This document shows positions 24,429 through 32,911 of a DNA stretch of 64,000 nt, one piece after another. The stretch's first letter is position 1. Every line of letters begins with the position of its first letter. Under the pieces are notes generated by a model that was not told the origin of the DNA, made no database searches, and was given only the letters and a program-made list of their open reading frames with translations. The stretch is taken from assembly GCF_001513965.1 (NCBI RefSeq), contig NZ_KQ948016.1, forward strand, positions 124,001 through 188,000, in the 5' to 3' direction. A program made the position numbers and the translations under genes. The DNA comes from Streptomyces cellostaticus. Its GTDB lineage: Bacteria > Actinomycetota > Actinomycetes > Streptomycetales > Streptomycetaceae.

Positions 24429-25856
24429 TCAGCCCCCTTGCTGGGAACGGGCCTTGAAGGCAGCCTTCCGCGCCTCCTTCGCCACCTTCTTGTCCGGATG
24501 CAGCCGCCCCATCGCCTCCAGCACATCCGCGGTGGCGGGATGCTCCACCCGCCAGGCAGCCGCGAAGAACCCGCTGTGCTGCTCGGCCAGCCCCTCCACC
24601 AGTGCCTGCAGCTCCTCCGAGTTGCCCTCGGCGGCCAGCTGTGCGGCCACCGTGTCGATGGTCAGCCAGAACACCAGCTCCTGCGAGGGCGCGGGTACAC
24701 CGGAGGCGCCCCGCTCACTGAGCCACACCCGGGCGAGCCCGCCCAGCTCGGGATCGCCGAGAACGTCCCGCAGCGCGGGCTCGGCCTCGGCGCCGACCAG
24801 GGACAGCGCCTGCTGGCAGCGCAGCCTGCGCAGCGGCGCCCCGGCGTCGGCACCTCGCGCCGCCGCCAGCAACTCCCGGGCCGCGTCGAGCGGTTCGCGG
24901 CAGGTCAGCCACTGCTCGGTCTCGGCGCGTGCGGCGGACTGCCCGAAGTGCGCGGTGCCGTCGAGGAGCACGTCCGCGCCCTTGTCGGCGAGTTCACCGA
25001 CCGCGGGCGCCTCGAACCCGGCCTCCAGCAGCCGCGCCCGCAGCCCGTACGCGCCCAGCGGGGTGAGCCGGACCATGCCGTAGCGGGAGACGTCGGTGTC
25101 GTCCACCGGGGCCGAGGGCTCTTCCTCCGCATCGGCCATCAGCGCCTCGTCCACCGGCTGGTACTCCACCAGACCGACCGGCTCCAGCATCCGGAACTGG
25201 TCGTCGAGGCGCATCATCGCGTCGGAGACCTGTTCCAGGACGTCGTTGGTGGGCTCGCCCATGTCGCTGGGGACGATCATCGAGGCGGCGAGGGCGGGCA
25301 GCGGCACCGGACTCTCGCCGGGGCCGTCCTCACTGACGGTCAGCAGGTAGAGGTTGCCGAGGACGCCGTCGAGGAAGTCCGCCTCGGCCTCCGGGTCCCA
25401 GTCGAGTGACGAGAAATCGACCTCGCCGCCCTCGTCCATCGCGTCGACCAGACCGTCCAGATCGGGCACGCCGGCGTCCGCGACGACGGTCTCCAGGGCG
25501 GCCAGCCACACCGTCAGCACATCGTGCGGGGAGCCGCCGGTGAGCAGCGCCAGTTCGTCCGCGGCGGCGACGGTCCCGGCCTCTTCGTCCACGATCTCGA
25601 CCAGTCCGGCGTCCACGGCCACCCGCCAGGCCTCACTGGCGTAGGCGGCGGCGTCGTCCCCGTCGAGGCCGAGCAGTTCGGCGGCGGCCGGAAGCTGTTC
25701 CTCGACCAGGCCGCCGCCGGCGTCCACGCGGGTGTCGGGCCCGGCCCAGCGGGCGAGGCGGGCGGCGCGGGAGAGCAACGGCGTGGACAGCGCGGCGCGC
25801 GCCAGCTCCGCTTCGGGGCGCAGCCGTACGGGCGGCAGGGGGGAGCTGTCTGACAT
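24429..25856 (-). CDS. Conserved hypothetical protein (475 aa)
   Basis: A soluble, acidic, Ala/Glu/Leu-rich helical protein. The segment RYGMVRLTPLGAYGLRARLLEAGF (about 265-288, of which only part is conserved-looking) resembles a winged-helix wing. The C-terminal half consists of helical repeats, ending with basic KKVAKEARKAAFKARSQQGG. I recognise it as a conserved Streptomyces protein of unknown role, not a named family. It has its own promoter in the 265-bp divergent gap with the secreted nuclease gene. No signal peptide or transmembrane segment is present. Confidence 0.75.
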   Translation of the reverse strand: MSDSSPLPPVRLRPEAELARAALSTPLLSRAARLARWAGPDTRVDAGGGLVEEQLPAAAELLGLDGDDAAAYASEAWRVAVDAGLVEIVDEEAGTVAAADELALLTGGSPHDVLTVWLAALETVVADAGVPDLDGLVDAMDEGGEVDFSSLDWDPEAEADFLDGVLGNLYLLTVSEDGPGESPVPLPALAASMIVPSDMGEPTNDVLEQVSDAMMRLDDQFRMLEPVGLVEYQPVDEALMADAEEEPSAPVDDTDVSRYGMVRLTPLGAYGLRARLLEAGFEAPAVGELADKGADVLLDGTAHFGQSAARAETEQWLTCREPLDAARELLAAARGADAGAPLRRLRCQQALSLVGAEAEPALRDVLGDPELGGLARVWLSERGASGVPAPSQELVFWLTIDTVAAQLAAEGNSEELQALVEGLAEQHSGFFAAAWRVEHPATADVLEAMGRLHPDKKVAKEARKAAFKARSQQGG

Positions 25857-26121
25857 CGGCTGGTTCTCCTCGGACCGTGAACGGACTCAGCCGCTCAGCC
25901 TAGACGGATTTCCACCCATGCCGCCCGGTTCATCTCTTCGCCGACGGCCGTACATGGCCGAAACCTTGACAACTCCCGGGAACAGGCAGGAGATTGACGC
26001 GCGTAGAAGTTGGGGGGACAACTGTTCACTCTGTTCTACGCGTGTCACGCAGGGCTACGGGCCCTGCACACTCCCGTTCCACCCTCGTCCCGGCGCTCAC
26101 GCACGTCCCCGGAGGGATCCC

Positions 26122-27948
26122 TTGCCGAGCAGGTCTTCCGCGCGCCTCGCCGCGCTCACCGTCGCCGCCGTCTGCAGCGCGGCCTCTGCCGTCGCCCTGA
26201 CCTCCCCCGCGCACGCCGACTCGGTGCGCATCCACGACATCCAGGGCACGACCCGAATATCGCCGTACGCGGGCCAGAAGGTCACGGACGTGCCGGGCAT
26301 CGTCACGGCCACGCGCACGTACGGCTCCTCCAAGGGCTTCTGGCTCCAGGATCCGACCCCGGACGACAATCCGGCCACCAGCGAGGGCGTGTTCGTCTTC
26401 ACCGGCTCCGCGCCGAAGGCCGCGGTCGGCGACTCGGTCACGGTGACCGGCACGGTCTCCGAGTACGTCCCGGGCGGCACGTCCTCCGGCAACCAGTCGG
26501 TCACCGAGATCACCAAGCCGACCGTCACCGCCGTCTCCACCGGCAACGCGGTCCCGGCCCCGGTCGTCATCGACGAGGACACGGTGCCGGACGCGTACGC
26601 CCCCGCCGGCGACACCGCCGCGAGCGGCTCCGTCAACGGCCTGGCCCTGGACCCCTCGAAGTACGCCCTGGACTACTACGAGTCCCTGGAGGGCATGAAC
26701 GTCCAGGTCGAGGACACCCGCGTGGTCACCGCCACCGACCCGTACAGCGAGCTGTGGGTGACGGTGAAGCCGCACGAGCACCGCACGCACCGCGGCGGCA
26801 CCATCTACGGCTCCTACGACTCCCAGAACACCGGCCGTCTGCAGATCCAGTCGCTGGGTGCCACCGCCGACTTCCCGAAGGCGAACGTCGGCGACACTCT
26901 GGAGGGCACCACCACGGGCCCGCTGGACTTCAACCAGTTCGGCGGCTACACCCTGGCCGCGAGTAAGCTCGGCACGCTGAAGAGCGGCGGTCTGCAGCGG
27001 GAGACCACGCGCAAGCAGGCGCGCGGCGAGCTGGCGGTGGCGACCTACAACGTCGAGAACCTCGACCCGTCGGACGCCACCTTCGACAAGCACGCGGCCG
27101 CGATCGTGAACAACCTGCAGTCGCCGGACATCGTGTCCCTGGAGGAGATCCAGGACAACAACGGTGCCACCGACGACGGCACGGTCGACGCGAGCCGGAC
27201 CGTCACCAAGCTGATCGACGCGATCGTCGCGGCGGGCGGCCCGAAGTACGACTGGCGCTCGATCAACCCGGTCAACGACCAGGACGGCGGCGAGCCGGGC
27301 GGCAACATCCGCCAGGTGCTCCTGTTCAACCCGGAGCGGGTGTCCTTCGTGGACCGCGCGGGCGGTGACTCCACCACCGCGGTCGGCGTCACCAAGGTGA
27401 ACGGCAAGGCGCAGCTGACGGTCTCGCCGGGCCGGATCGACCCGGCGAACGCGGCCTGGAAGAGCAGCCGCAAGCCGCTGGCGGGCGAGTTCGTCTTCCG
27501 TGGCAAGACCGTCTTCGTGATCGCCAACCACCTCAACTCCAAGGGCGGCGACCAGGGTCTGACCTCGCAGTACCAGCCGCCGGTGCGCAGCTCGGAGATC
27601 CAGCGCCACGCCCAGGCGACCGAGGTGAACGCGTTCGTCAAGGACATCCTGTCCGTGCAGAAGAACGCGAACGTCATCGCGCTCGGCGACATGAACGACT
27701 TCGAGTTCTCCGGGACCGCGAAGATCCTCGAGGGCGACGGCGAGCTGTGGTCGGCGATCAAGTCGCTGCCGAAGAGCGAGCGTTACACCTACGACTACCA
27801 AGGCAACCAGCAGGTCCTGGACCAGATCCTGATCAGCCCGGCGATCCGGCGCGGCTGCGACTTCGCGTATGACAGCGTGCACGTCAACTCGGAGTTCAAC
27901 GACCAGATCAGCGACCACGACCCGCAGGTGCTGCGGTTCCGTCCGTAA
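26122..27948 (+). CDS. Secreted endonuclease/exonuclease/phosphatase-family protein
   Basis: 608 residues from a TTG with GGAGGG 6 nt upstream. A Sec signal peptide is visible, with predicted cleavage after SPAHA at about residue 32. An OB-like domain (about 40-290) precedes the EEP catalytic domain: VATYNVENLDPSD (about 307), SLEEIQDN, FVIANHLNSKGGD, GDMNDFEFSG and, at the end, SDHDPQVLRF. These are the metal and catalytic residues of DNase I-like enzymes. It resembles extracellular NucH/ExeM-type nucleases. Upstream ATG or GTG codons give no signal peptide and are not credible starts. Confidence 0.85.
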   Translation: MPSRSSARLAALTVAAVCSAASAVALTSPAHADSVRIHDIQGTTRISPYAGQKVTDVPGIVTATRTYGSSKGFWLQDPTPDDNPATSEGVFVFTGSAPKAAVGDSVTVTGTVSEYVPGGTSSGNQSVTEITKPTVTAVSTGNAVPAPVVIDEDTVPDAYAPAGDTAASGSVNGLALDPSKYALDYYESLEGMNVQVEDTRVVTATDPYSELWVTVKPHEHRTHRGGTIYGSYDSQNTGRLQIQSLGATADFPKANVGDTLEGTTTGPLDFNQFGGYTLAASKLGTLKSGGLQRETTRKQARGELAVATYNVENLDPSDATFDKHAAAIVNNLQSPDIVSLEEIQDNNGATDDGTVDASRTVTKLIDAIVAAGGPKYDWRSINPVNDQDGGEPGGNIRQVLLFNPERVSFVDRAGGDSTTAVGVTKVNGKAQLTVSPGRIDPANAAWKSSRKPLAGEFVFRGKTVFVIANHLNSKGGDQGLTSQYQPPVRSSEIQRHAQATEVNAFVKDILSVQKNANVIALGDMNDFEFSGTAKILEGDGELWSAIKSLPKSERYTYDYQGNQQVLDQILISPAIRRGCDFAYDSVHVNSEFNDQISDHDPQVLRFRP

Positions 27949-27955
27949 CTCCCGG

Positions 27956-28693
27956 TCAGGACTGGCTGAACACGCCGTTCAGCCAGTCCTGCCAGGCTCT
28001 CTCGTCCGCCTTGGCGTCGGCGTCCGGTGCGAAGTCGTGCACGCTGATGCCGAGCGGCGCGCCCCAGTGGCCGCGTCCGAAGAAGCGGACGAGGGCGCTG
28101 TCGGTGCGCAGCCCGATGAAGTACGGGTTGCGGTAGTCGAGTACGGCGTCCAGGGTCCGCCCGCCGGGCCCTCGGGCGCTGACCTTCGTGCCCGCGGCCG
28201 TGTCGTCCGCCAGGTCGAGCGCCCGGGCGACGGCGGCGAGCGCCCGCGGGGTCTGCGAGGCCGCGGGCCCCTCCAGCTGGGCGAAGGTGACCGGGCGGGG
28301 CGCGAAGTGCGTGAGGTACTCGCACAGGGTGTGCAGGTAGAAGTTGGTGTGCTTGCTCGCGCCGTCGTACTGGTTGTTCCAGTCGTCGGTGAAGATGCCG
28401 CTGTGGACGTAGCGCACCCAGGCCCGGCGGCCCTCGTCGCGCGGCTCGATGGTGTAGTCGAGCTGGTTGAGGGACTGGACCGGGAAGCCGACGTCCTCGC
28501 TGCGGTTGGTGTAGCGATGGGGCGGGTCCCAGGCGGTGACGGTGGACCCGAAGGGTCCCGTGCCGCCCACCCGGGGCTCGGGCGGGTCCATCGGCCACAG
28601 ATAGCCACCGGTACCGGTGGTGATGGCCTCCCACACCTTCTCGGGCGGGACGTCGACCTCGAACTCGCGGACGATCTCGAATTCCTTGGACAT
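27956..28693 (-). CDS. SRPBCC (AHSA1/Bet v 1-like) domain protein
   Basis: 245 residues. The N-terminal half is a START/AHSA1-like fold (VREFEVDVPPEKVWEAITTG then PHRYTNRSEDVGFPVQSLNQ); the C-terminal half is less typical. Such proteins bind hydrophobic ligands. It is encoded 14 nt downstream of an ArsR-type regulator, a common ArsR-SRPBCC pairing. The ligand is unknown. Confidence 0.85.
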   Translation of the reverse strand: MSKEFEIVREFEVDVPPEKVWEAITTGTGGYLWPMDPPEPRVGGTGPFGSTVTAWDPPHRYTNRSEDVGFPVQSLNQLDYTIEPRDEGRRAWVRYVHSGIFTDDWNNQYDGASKHTNFYLHTLCEYLTHFAPRPVTFAQLEGPAASQTPRALAAVARALDLADDTAAGTKVSARGPGGRTLDAVLDYRNPYFIGLRTDSALVRFFGRGHWGAPLGISVHDFAPDADAKADERAWQDWLNGVFSQS

Positions 28694-28707
28694 GGTGGGG
28701 CTCCTGC

Positions 28708-29310
28708 TCAGCTTTCGAGGGTGGGCTGGTCCTTGACCGTGGGGTGGAGGGCCACGACGATCCGGTGGTCGCGGCCGCCCTCGGCGTCGGGGGCCTCGTA
28801 CTTGCGGATCAGGGCGCTCACGCCCGCCGTCAGCTCCTGCACGAAGGCCGCGCGGTCGGCGGCGGAGGCGAAGCGGACCTCGCCGTCCAGGGCGTAGGTC
28901 GCCAGTTGTCTGCGGGCCTTGGCGGCGCCGGTGATCAGCGCGCCGACGTCCCGCACCAGGCGGGCGCCGAGCGCGAGCAGCCAGCGTGCGGAGAGCTGGT
29001 CACGGAAGCGGTCCGGGTCCGGCTGCACGGCGGCGAGGGCGGCCGGCGAGATGACGTACGACGCGGCGGTCGCGCGCATCAGCCGCTCGGTGACATTGCC
29101 CTTGCGGCGCTCCCCGGCCAGCTCGACCAGGCCGTGCCGCTCCAGCGCCTTGAGGTGGTAGTTCACCTTCTGCCGGGGCAGCCCGACCTGGCCGGCCAGC
29201 ATCGCGGCGGAGGCCGGCCCGGCGGCCAGCTCGGCGAGCAGCCGGGCCCGTATCGGGTCGAGCGATACGGCTGCGGCCTCGGGGTCCTCGATCACGGTCA
29301 CGTCCAGCAT
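28708..29310 (-). CDS. ArsR-family winged-helix regulator
   Basis: 200 residues. The winged helix lies at about 15-80 (LDPIRARLLAELAAGPASAA, then GLPRQKVNYHLKALERHGLV). No metal-binding CVC motif is seen, so it is probably not a metal sensor. The C-terminal helical part (about 100-190) may sense a ligand or dimerise. It is first in a two-gene unit with the SRPBCC protein. A 14-bp inverted repeat lies directly before its start codon and is a candidate operator. Confidence 0.85.
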   Translation of the reverse strand: MLDVTVIEDPEAAAVSLDPIRARLLAELAAGPASAAMLAGQVGLPRQKVNYHLKALERHGLVELAGERRKGNVTERLMRATAASYVISPAALAAVQPDPDRFRDQLSARWLLALGARLVRDVGALITGAAKARRQLATYALDGEVRFASAADRAAFVQELTAGVSALIRKYEAPDAEGGRDHRIVVALHPTVKDQPTLES

Positions 29311-29315
29311 GCGTC

Positions 29316-29373
29316 CACCCTCTCACCGAAAACTTTTTTTGTCCAGACGGACCAAGTTGTCGGTGAGAGGGTG
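29316..29373. promoter_or_regulatory. Nested palindrome upstream of the ArsR gene
   Basis: CACCCTCTCACCGA (29316-29329) is exactly complementary to TCGGTGAGAGGGTG (29360-29373). Inside are AACTT...AAGTT and GTCC-AGAC-GGAC. It could be an operator covering the promoter, or a terminator for the preceding DUF3618 gene, or both. Confidence 0.55.
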
Positions 29374-29409
29374 CACGCGCCCCCTGGCCGCCCGGAGGAC
29401 CGGGTGAGG

Positions 29410-29685
29410 TCAGTGGTGCCGGCGGCGCAGCACGCCCACCGTGGCGAGGGCGGCGCCCGCCGCGCCCGCGACGATCAGGGGGCGCGGATGGCGGAGTGCG
29501 GTCTGGGTGGCGCTCGAGCGCAGCTGCACGGTCATGGCGCCGGCCTTGTCCCTGAGGTCGGCGGCCCGGGTCAGCGCCCGGCCCTTCACATCGGCCCTGG
29601 CGAGCCGGTTCCTGGCCTGCTCGATCTGGTGCCGCAGTTCGTCGGGGCCCTTGGCGCCCGAGCCGTGCGGAGTCCTGTGCGTCAT
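29410..29685 (-). CDS. DUF3618 small membrane-anchored protein
   Basis: 91 residues. A basic/acidic helix begins DELRHQIEQARNRLARADVK, typical of DUF3618. A C-terminal membrane span (PLIVAGAAGAALATVGVL) is followed by RRRHH, so the N-terminus probably faces the cytoplasm. The function of the family is unknown. Confidence 0.8.
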   Translation of the reverse strand: MTHRTPHGSGAKGPDELRHQIEQARNRLARADVKGRALTRAADLRDKAGAMTVQLRSSATQTALRHPRPLIVAGAAGAALATVGVLRRRHH

Positions 29686-29791
29686 CGGTGTGCCCTTTCC
29701 CTGATCACGTCCGGCCGGACGGCCGGACGCGTCCGATCGCGGTGCGCTGCCCCCTCCCTACGGAATATCCGGGTACCCCCGCCGGCGGCCG

Positions 29792-30487
29792 TCAGCCCTT
29801 CTCCGCTCCCCCGGCGCCGCGTTCGCCGAGGCGGGCGAGTTGGGTCTGGAACCAGTCGAGGCGCGCCTGCAACAGGGCCGCTTCGGCAACGAGTTCGGGC
29901 ACGCCCGGCTCCCCGTCGGCCGGCAAGCTGGCGGACGGAACCGCCGCAGCGCCGCTGCCCGCGACCACCCGCAGCCCCTGACCGGCCAGCCGGGCGAATC
30001 CGGCGAGCGAGACGGACGGACGAGCGCGCACACAGCCCGCGCATGCGGGCGCGAGGGCCCGCCAGCCGGGTCTGCCCCAGCCGGCGTCGGCGAGCGCGGC
30101 CGCGGTGGCGCCGCAGGCGCACGGGCCGGCGGTCGCCGTGCGCACGCGCTGCCGTGCGTAGCGGAAACCGCGCTCGAAGCGGATGTAGGCGCCGAGCACC
30201 AGGACTTCGAGCAGCATGGCGGCCCGGTGTTCCGCGGTGCACAGCAGGGCCTCGGCGGCCGTACGGTCGTGCACGCAGTGGAAGCCGCAGTCGCACCGGC
30301 GCGCGGGCGGGCGGTGCCTGCGCCCGTAGACGCAGGAGGCGTCGTCGAGCACGCCGTACGGCAGCGCGCCGCCCAGTGACACACCGGTGAACCCGGCCCG
30401 GGTGCCGTCCTGGGACAGCACCGGGTGGGCGATCTTGTAACCGGTCGGCGGCTCCGTCGGGCGTTCCGCCGGGAGCCGCAGCCTCAT
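29792..30487 (-). CDS. Cysteine/histidine-containing conserved hypothetical protein
   Basis: 231 residues. The centre has metal-ligand-like clusters RRCDCGFHCVHD (about 70), GPCACG and ACAGC, which could bind zinc. The C-terminus is helical (VAEAALLQARLDWFQTQLAR). The ATG overlaps the stop of a 46-residue protein by 4 bp, so the two are coupled. I do not recognise a named family; such gene pairs are conserved in Streptomyces as I recall. Confidence 0.7.
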   Translation of the reverse strand: MRLRLPAERPTEPPTGYKIAHPVLSQDGTRAGFTGVSLGGALPYGVLDDASCVYGRRHRPPARRCDCGFHCVHDRTAAEALLCTAEHRAAMLLEVLVLGAYIRFERGFRYARQRVRTATAGPCACGATAAALADAGWGRPGWRALAPACAGCVRARPSVSLAGFARLAGQGLRVVAGSGAAAVPSASLPADGEPGVPELVAEAALLQARLDWFQTQLARLGERGAGGAEKG

Positions 30488-30624
30488 CGGGCCGCCGGTA
30501 CCTCTTCGCGGGCCGGTTCGGCCGGTGCACCGAGGGTGATCCCCTCGGGGAGCTGCGGCTCCTCCTCGTGGACGAGCGGCCGCTCCTCGGCGACTCCGGT
30601 GGCCAGTGCCTTGCCGAGCTTCAT
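30484..30624 (-). CDS. Small hypothetical protein (46 aa) coupled to the Cys-rich gene
   Basis: MKLGKALATGVAEERPLVHE begins a short acidic, Pro/Glu-rich protein. GGGAGG lies 5 nt before the ATG, and the stop overlaps the next ATG by 4 bp. There is no signal peptide, Cys or transmembrane segment. It could be a small regulator or partner of the following protein; this is not known. Confidence 0.65.
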   Translation of the reverse strand: MKLGKALATGVAEERPLVHEEEPQLPEGITLGAPAEPAREEVPAAR

Positions 30625-30796
30625 GGTGCCTCCCATGACCGACGTCGATGACCGTCCGGGCCCCATGGTGACCCATGAAGGGCCGAGTTGGACACCGGGC
30701 CGTCGGCCACCCTTGCTCAACAACTTAGCAACACTTACCAATATCTCGCAGAAGAATTAAGTAGAGCTTCAGCATCGTCCCGCCGAGACTACTCCC

Positions 30797-31690
30797 ATGA
30801 CGAATCGACGCCAGCCCTTCGGCCGGACCCTGTGCGCGATGATCACCCCGTTCACCGAGGCGGGCACGCTCGACCTGGAAGGTGCCCGGCAGCTGGCCGG
30901 CCGCCTGGTGGCACAGGGCTGCGACGGTCTGGTGCTGAACGGCACCACGGGCGAGTCGCCGACCACCACGGACACGGAGAAGGCGGAACTGGTCGCGGCC
31001 GTCCGGGAGGCGGTCGGCGAGGACGTCACGCTGGTGGCAGGCGTCGGCAGCGCCGCCACGCGGCACACGATCGAGGGGGCCCTCGCGGCCGAGAAGGCGG
31101 GCGCCGACGCCGTGCTGGTGGTGACGCCGTACTACAGCAGGCCGCCGCAGGAAGCCGTGGAGGCGCACTTCCGGCAGGTCGCCGACGCGAGCGGCCTGCC
31201 GGTGATGCTCTACGACATCCCGGGCCGCACCGGCACCCGGATCGAGCCCGAGACGATGATCCGCCTCGCCGAACACCCGCGGATCGTGGCGGTCAAGGAC
31301 TGCTCCTACGATTTCCTCGGCACCCAGAAGGTGCTGGCGCACACGGACCTGGCGTACTACGCGGGCTGTGACGAGCATGTGCTGGCGCTGTACGCGGTCG
31401 GCGCGGCGGGCTGTGTGAGCACGGTCGCGAACGCCGCCCCCGGCCCGATCGCCGCGATCCTCGACGCCTTCGACGCCGGCGACACCGCCCGGGCGACCGA
31501 ACTCCAGTTGCGGGCAACGCCGTTGATCGAGGCGATGATGGGCGCGGGGCTGCCGGGCACGGTCACCGCCAAGGCCCTGCTGGCCCGCCTGGGCCTGCCC
31601 GCGGGCCCGGTGCGCGCACCGCTGCTTCCCGCCGGCCGGGAGGCGGCCGACGGGCTGCTGGCGCGGTACGAGACGCTGGCCGCGCCCTGA
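30797..31690 (+). CDS. dapA: 4-hydroxy-tetrahydrodipicolinate synthase (DapA paralogue)
   Basis: 297 residues. The DHDPS core is well kept: MITPFTEAGTLDLE, GTTGESPTTTDTEK (substrate loop), TPYYSRPPQEA, the Tyr in MLYDIPGRTG (about 136) and the Schiff-base lysine in IVAVKDCSYD (about 164). It condenses pyruvate with aspartate semialdehyde in lysine/DAP synthesis. No ribosome binding site precedes the ATG, so it may be leaderless. dapD lies 3.8 kb away. Of the three DHDPS-family genes in the window this is the one that best fits true DapA. Confidence 0.82.
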   Translation: MTNRRQPFGRTLCAMITPFTEAGTLDLEGARQLAGRLVAQGCDGLVLNGTTGESPTTTDTEKAELVAAVREAVGEDVTLVAGVGSAATRHTIEGALAAEKAGADAVLVVTPYYSRPPQEAVEAHFRQVADASGLPVMLYDIPGRTGTRIEPETMIRLAEHPRIVAVKDCSYDFLGTQKVLAHTDLAYYAGCDEHVLALYAVGAAGCVSTVANAAPGPIAAILDAFDAGDTARATELQLRATPLIEAMMGAGLPGTVTAKALLARLGLPAGPVRAPLLPAGREAADGLLARYETLAAP

Positions 31691-32911
31691 TCAGCGGTCG
31701 GCGAACACCGGTTGCCAGTACGTGGGGGTCGACTCGGGGTCCGGAGTCTCGTAGCCGCTCAGCGGGACGATGTCCGTCCTGCCGATCGTGACCAGCACCA
31801 GCCGGAGCCGGTACAGCTCCATGCCGGGGTCCCGCTCCCAGGCGATGAGCCGCTTGTCGTCCACCCAGGCGAGCAGCTGCGCGCCGCGCACCCGGGTGAT
31901 CTCCTTGCCGCTTCGCGGATCACGGATCGAGGAGTACGACGTGCCGTGCGGCTCCGCCACCGGCCCCCAGGCGGCGAGCCGTCCGTCCGGGGACAGCCGG
32001 GCGCTCACGTCCGACCTCAGCCGGCGCTCGTTCGCGGGCGCGGCGGCCTCCCGGCCCGTGAGGTCGTAGAACTGCTGCATGCCGTCCCGGGACCCCACGA
32101 TCCGCGCGTACAGCAGGTCACCGGTGCGGCTGAAGGCGAAGTCCTCGCGGCCCTGGGCGGCACGGTTCGGCGCGACGCGGGCCCAGGTTCCCCTGCCGGA
32201 GGCCACGTCCAGGATCTCGAAGCCGGTCCGGGGCATGGATCCGAACCGCGGCCCCCAAGTGCTGCGGCCGGTCTGCGCGTCGGTGACCTTGCCGAACCCG
32301 TCGGGATTCTCGCTGTACGTCGTGGCGACCAGCCTGTGGCCGTCCGGCGAGAAGGCGAGCCCTCCGACGCCGTGGGCCACCGGGATCCACCGCTCGACCT
32401 CCCCCGTCGCGAGGTCGAGCAGGCCGATGCGGGCGGCGGGCAGCTTCCGCTCCAGCACGGCGGCGGTCCGCAGGCCCGGGGCGACGGCCACGAACGACCA
32501 GCGGGCGTCCTTCCGGTACCGGCCGGTCCTGGGGTTCAGCAGCCAGTACGTGCGCTCACCGAGCGCGAGGCCGGCGCTGTGCGGCACGGTACGGGTCGTG
32601 TAGTACGCGGCCAGTGCCGACCGCCCGGCCGCGATCAGCTCGCGCGGCGGCGACTGGTCGGGGTGGGCGTGGACGGCACGGGAGTCCGGCACGCCGGACG
32701 GCCGTACGTCCTTGGTGCCGCCGGAGTCCAGCAGCGGCACCCCGGCACCGATGGCGATCACCGCGGCGGCGGCAGCGGCGACGGACGCCAGCCGGCGGGT
32801 ACGGCGGCGCCGACGGGCGCCCAGCACCCGGTCGGCGAATCCCGGCGGCACCGGCGGCTGCTGCGCGGCCTGCTCCCGCAGCGCGTCGCGCACGAGGTCC
32901 TCGACGTTCAC
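31691..32911 (-). CDS. Membrane-anchored beta-propeller-like protein, sigma-factor partner
   Basis: 406 residues. A short cytoplasmic N-terminus (about 45 residues, MNVEDLVRDALREQ) is followed by RRRRRTRRL and one membrane span (about 42-62). The outer part contains propeller-type repeats (VGGLAFSPDGHRLVATTYSE, ARLSPDGRLAAWGPVAE). The ATG overlaps the stop of the sigma factor gene by 4 bp, the usual arrangement in SigE-type sigma/anti-sigma or signalling pairs in Streptomyces. An anti-sigma role is inferred. Confidence 0.75.
   Translation of the reverse strand: MNVEDLVRDALREQAAQQPPVPPGFADRVLGARRRRRTRRLASVAAAAAAVIAIGAGVPLLDSGGTKDVRPSGVPDSRAVHAHPDQSPPRELIAAGRSALAAYYTTRTVPHSAGLALGERTYWLLNPRTGRYRKDARWSFVAVAPGLRTAAVLERKLPAARIGLLDLATGEVERWIPVAHGVGGLAFSPDGHRLVATTYSENPDGFGKVTDAQTGRSTWGPRFGSMPRTGFEILDVASGRGTWARVAPNRAAQGREDFAFSRTGDLLYARIVGSRDGMQQFYDLTGREAAAPANERRLRSDVSARLSPDGRLAAWGPVAEPHGTSYSSIRDPRSGKEITRVRGAQLLAWVDDKRLIAWERDPGMELYRLRLVLVTIGRTDIVPLSGYETPDPESTPTYWQPVFADR

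Noticed and set aside
26020..26060. PHO box upstream of the secreted nuclease (GTTCACTCT then GTTCTACG)
   Set aside because: The two GTTC units are 9 bp apart, not 11, so the match to the PhoP repeat spacing fails.
25732..26121. ATG/GTG starts upstream of the secreted nuclease
   Set aside because: They overlap the divergent gene and bury the signal peptide. The TTG at 26122 has a good ribosome binding site and an immediate signal peptide.
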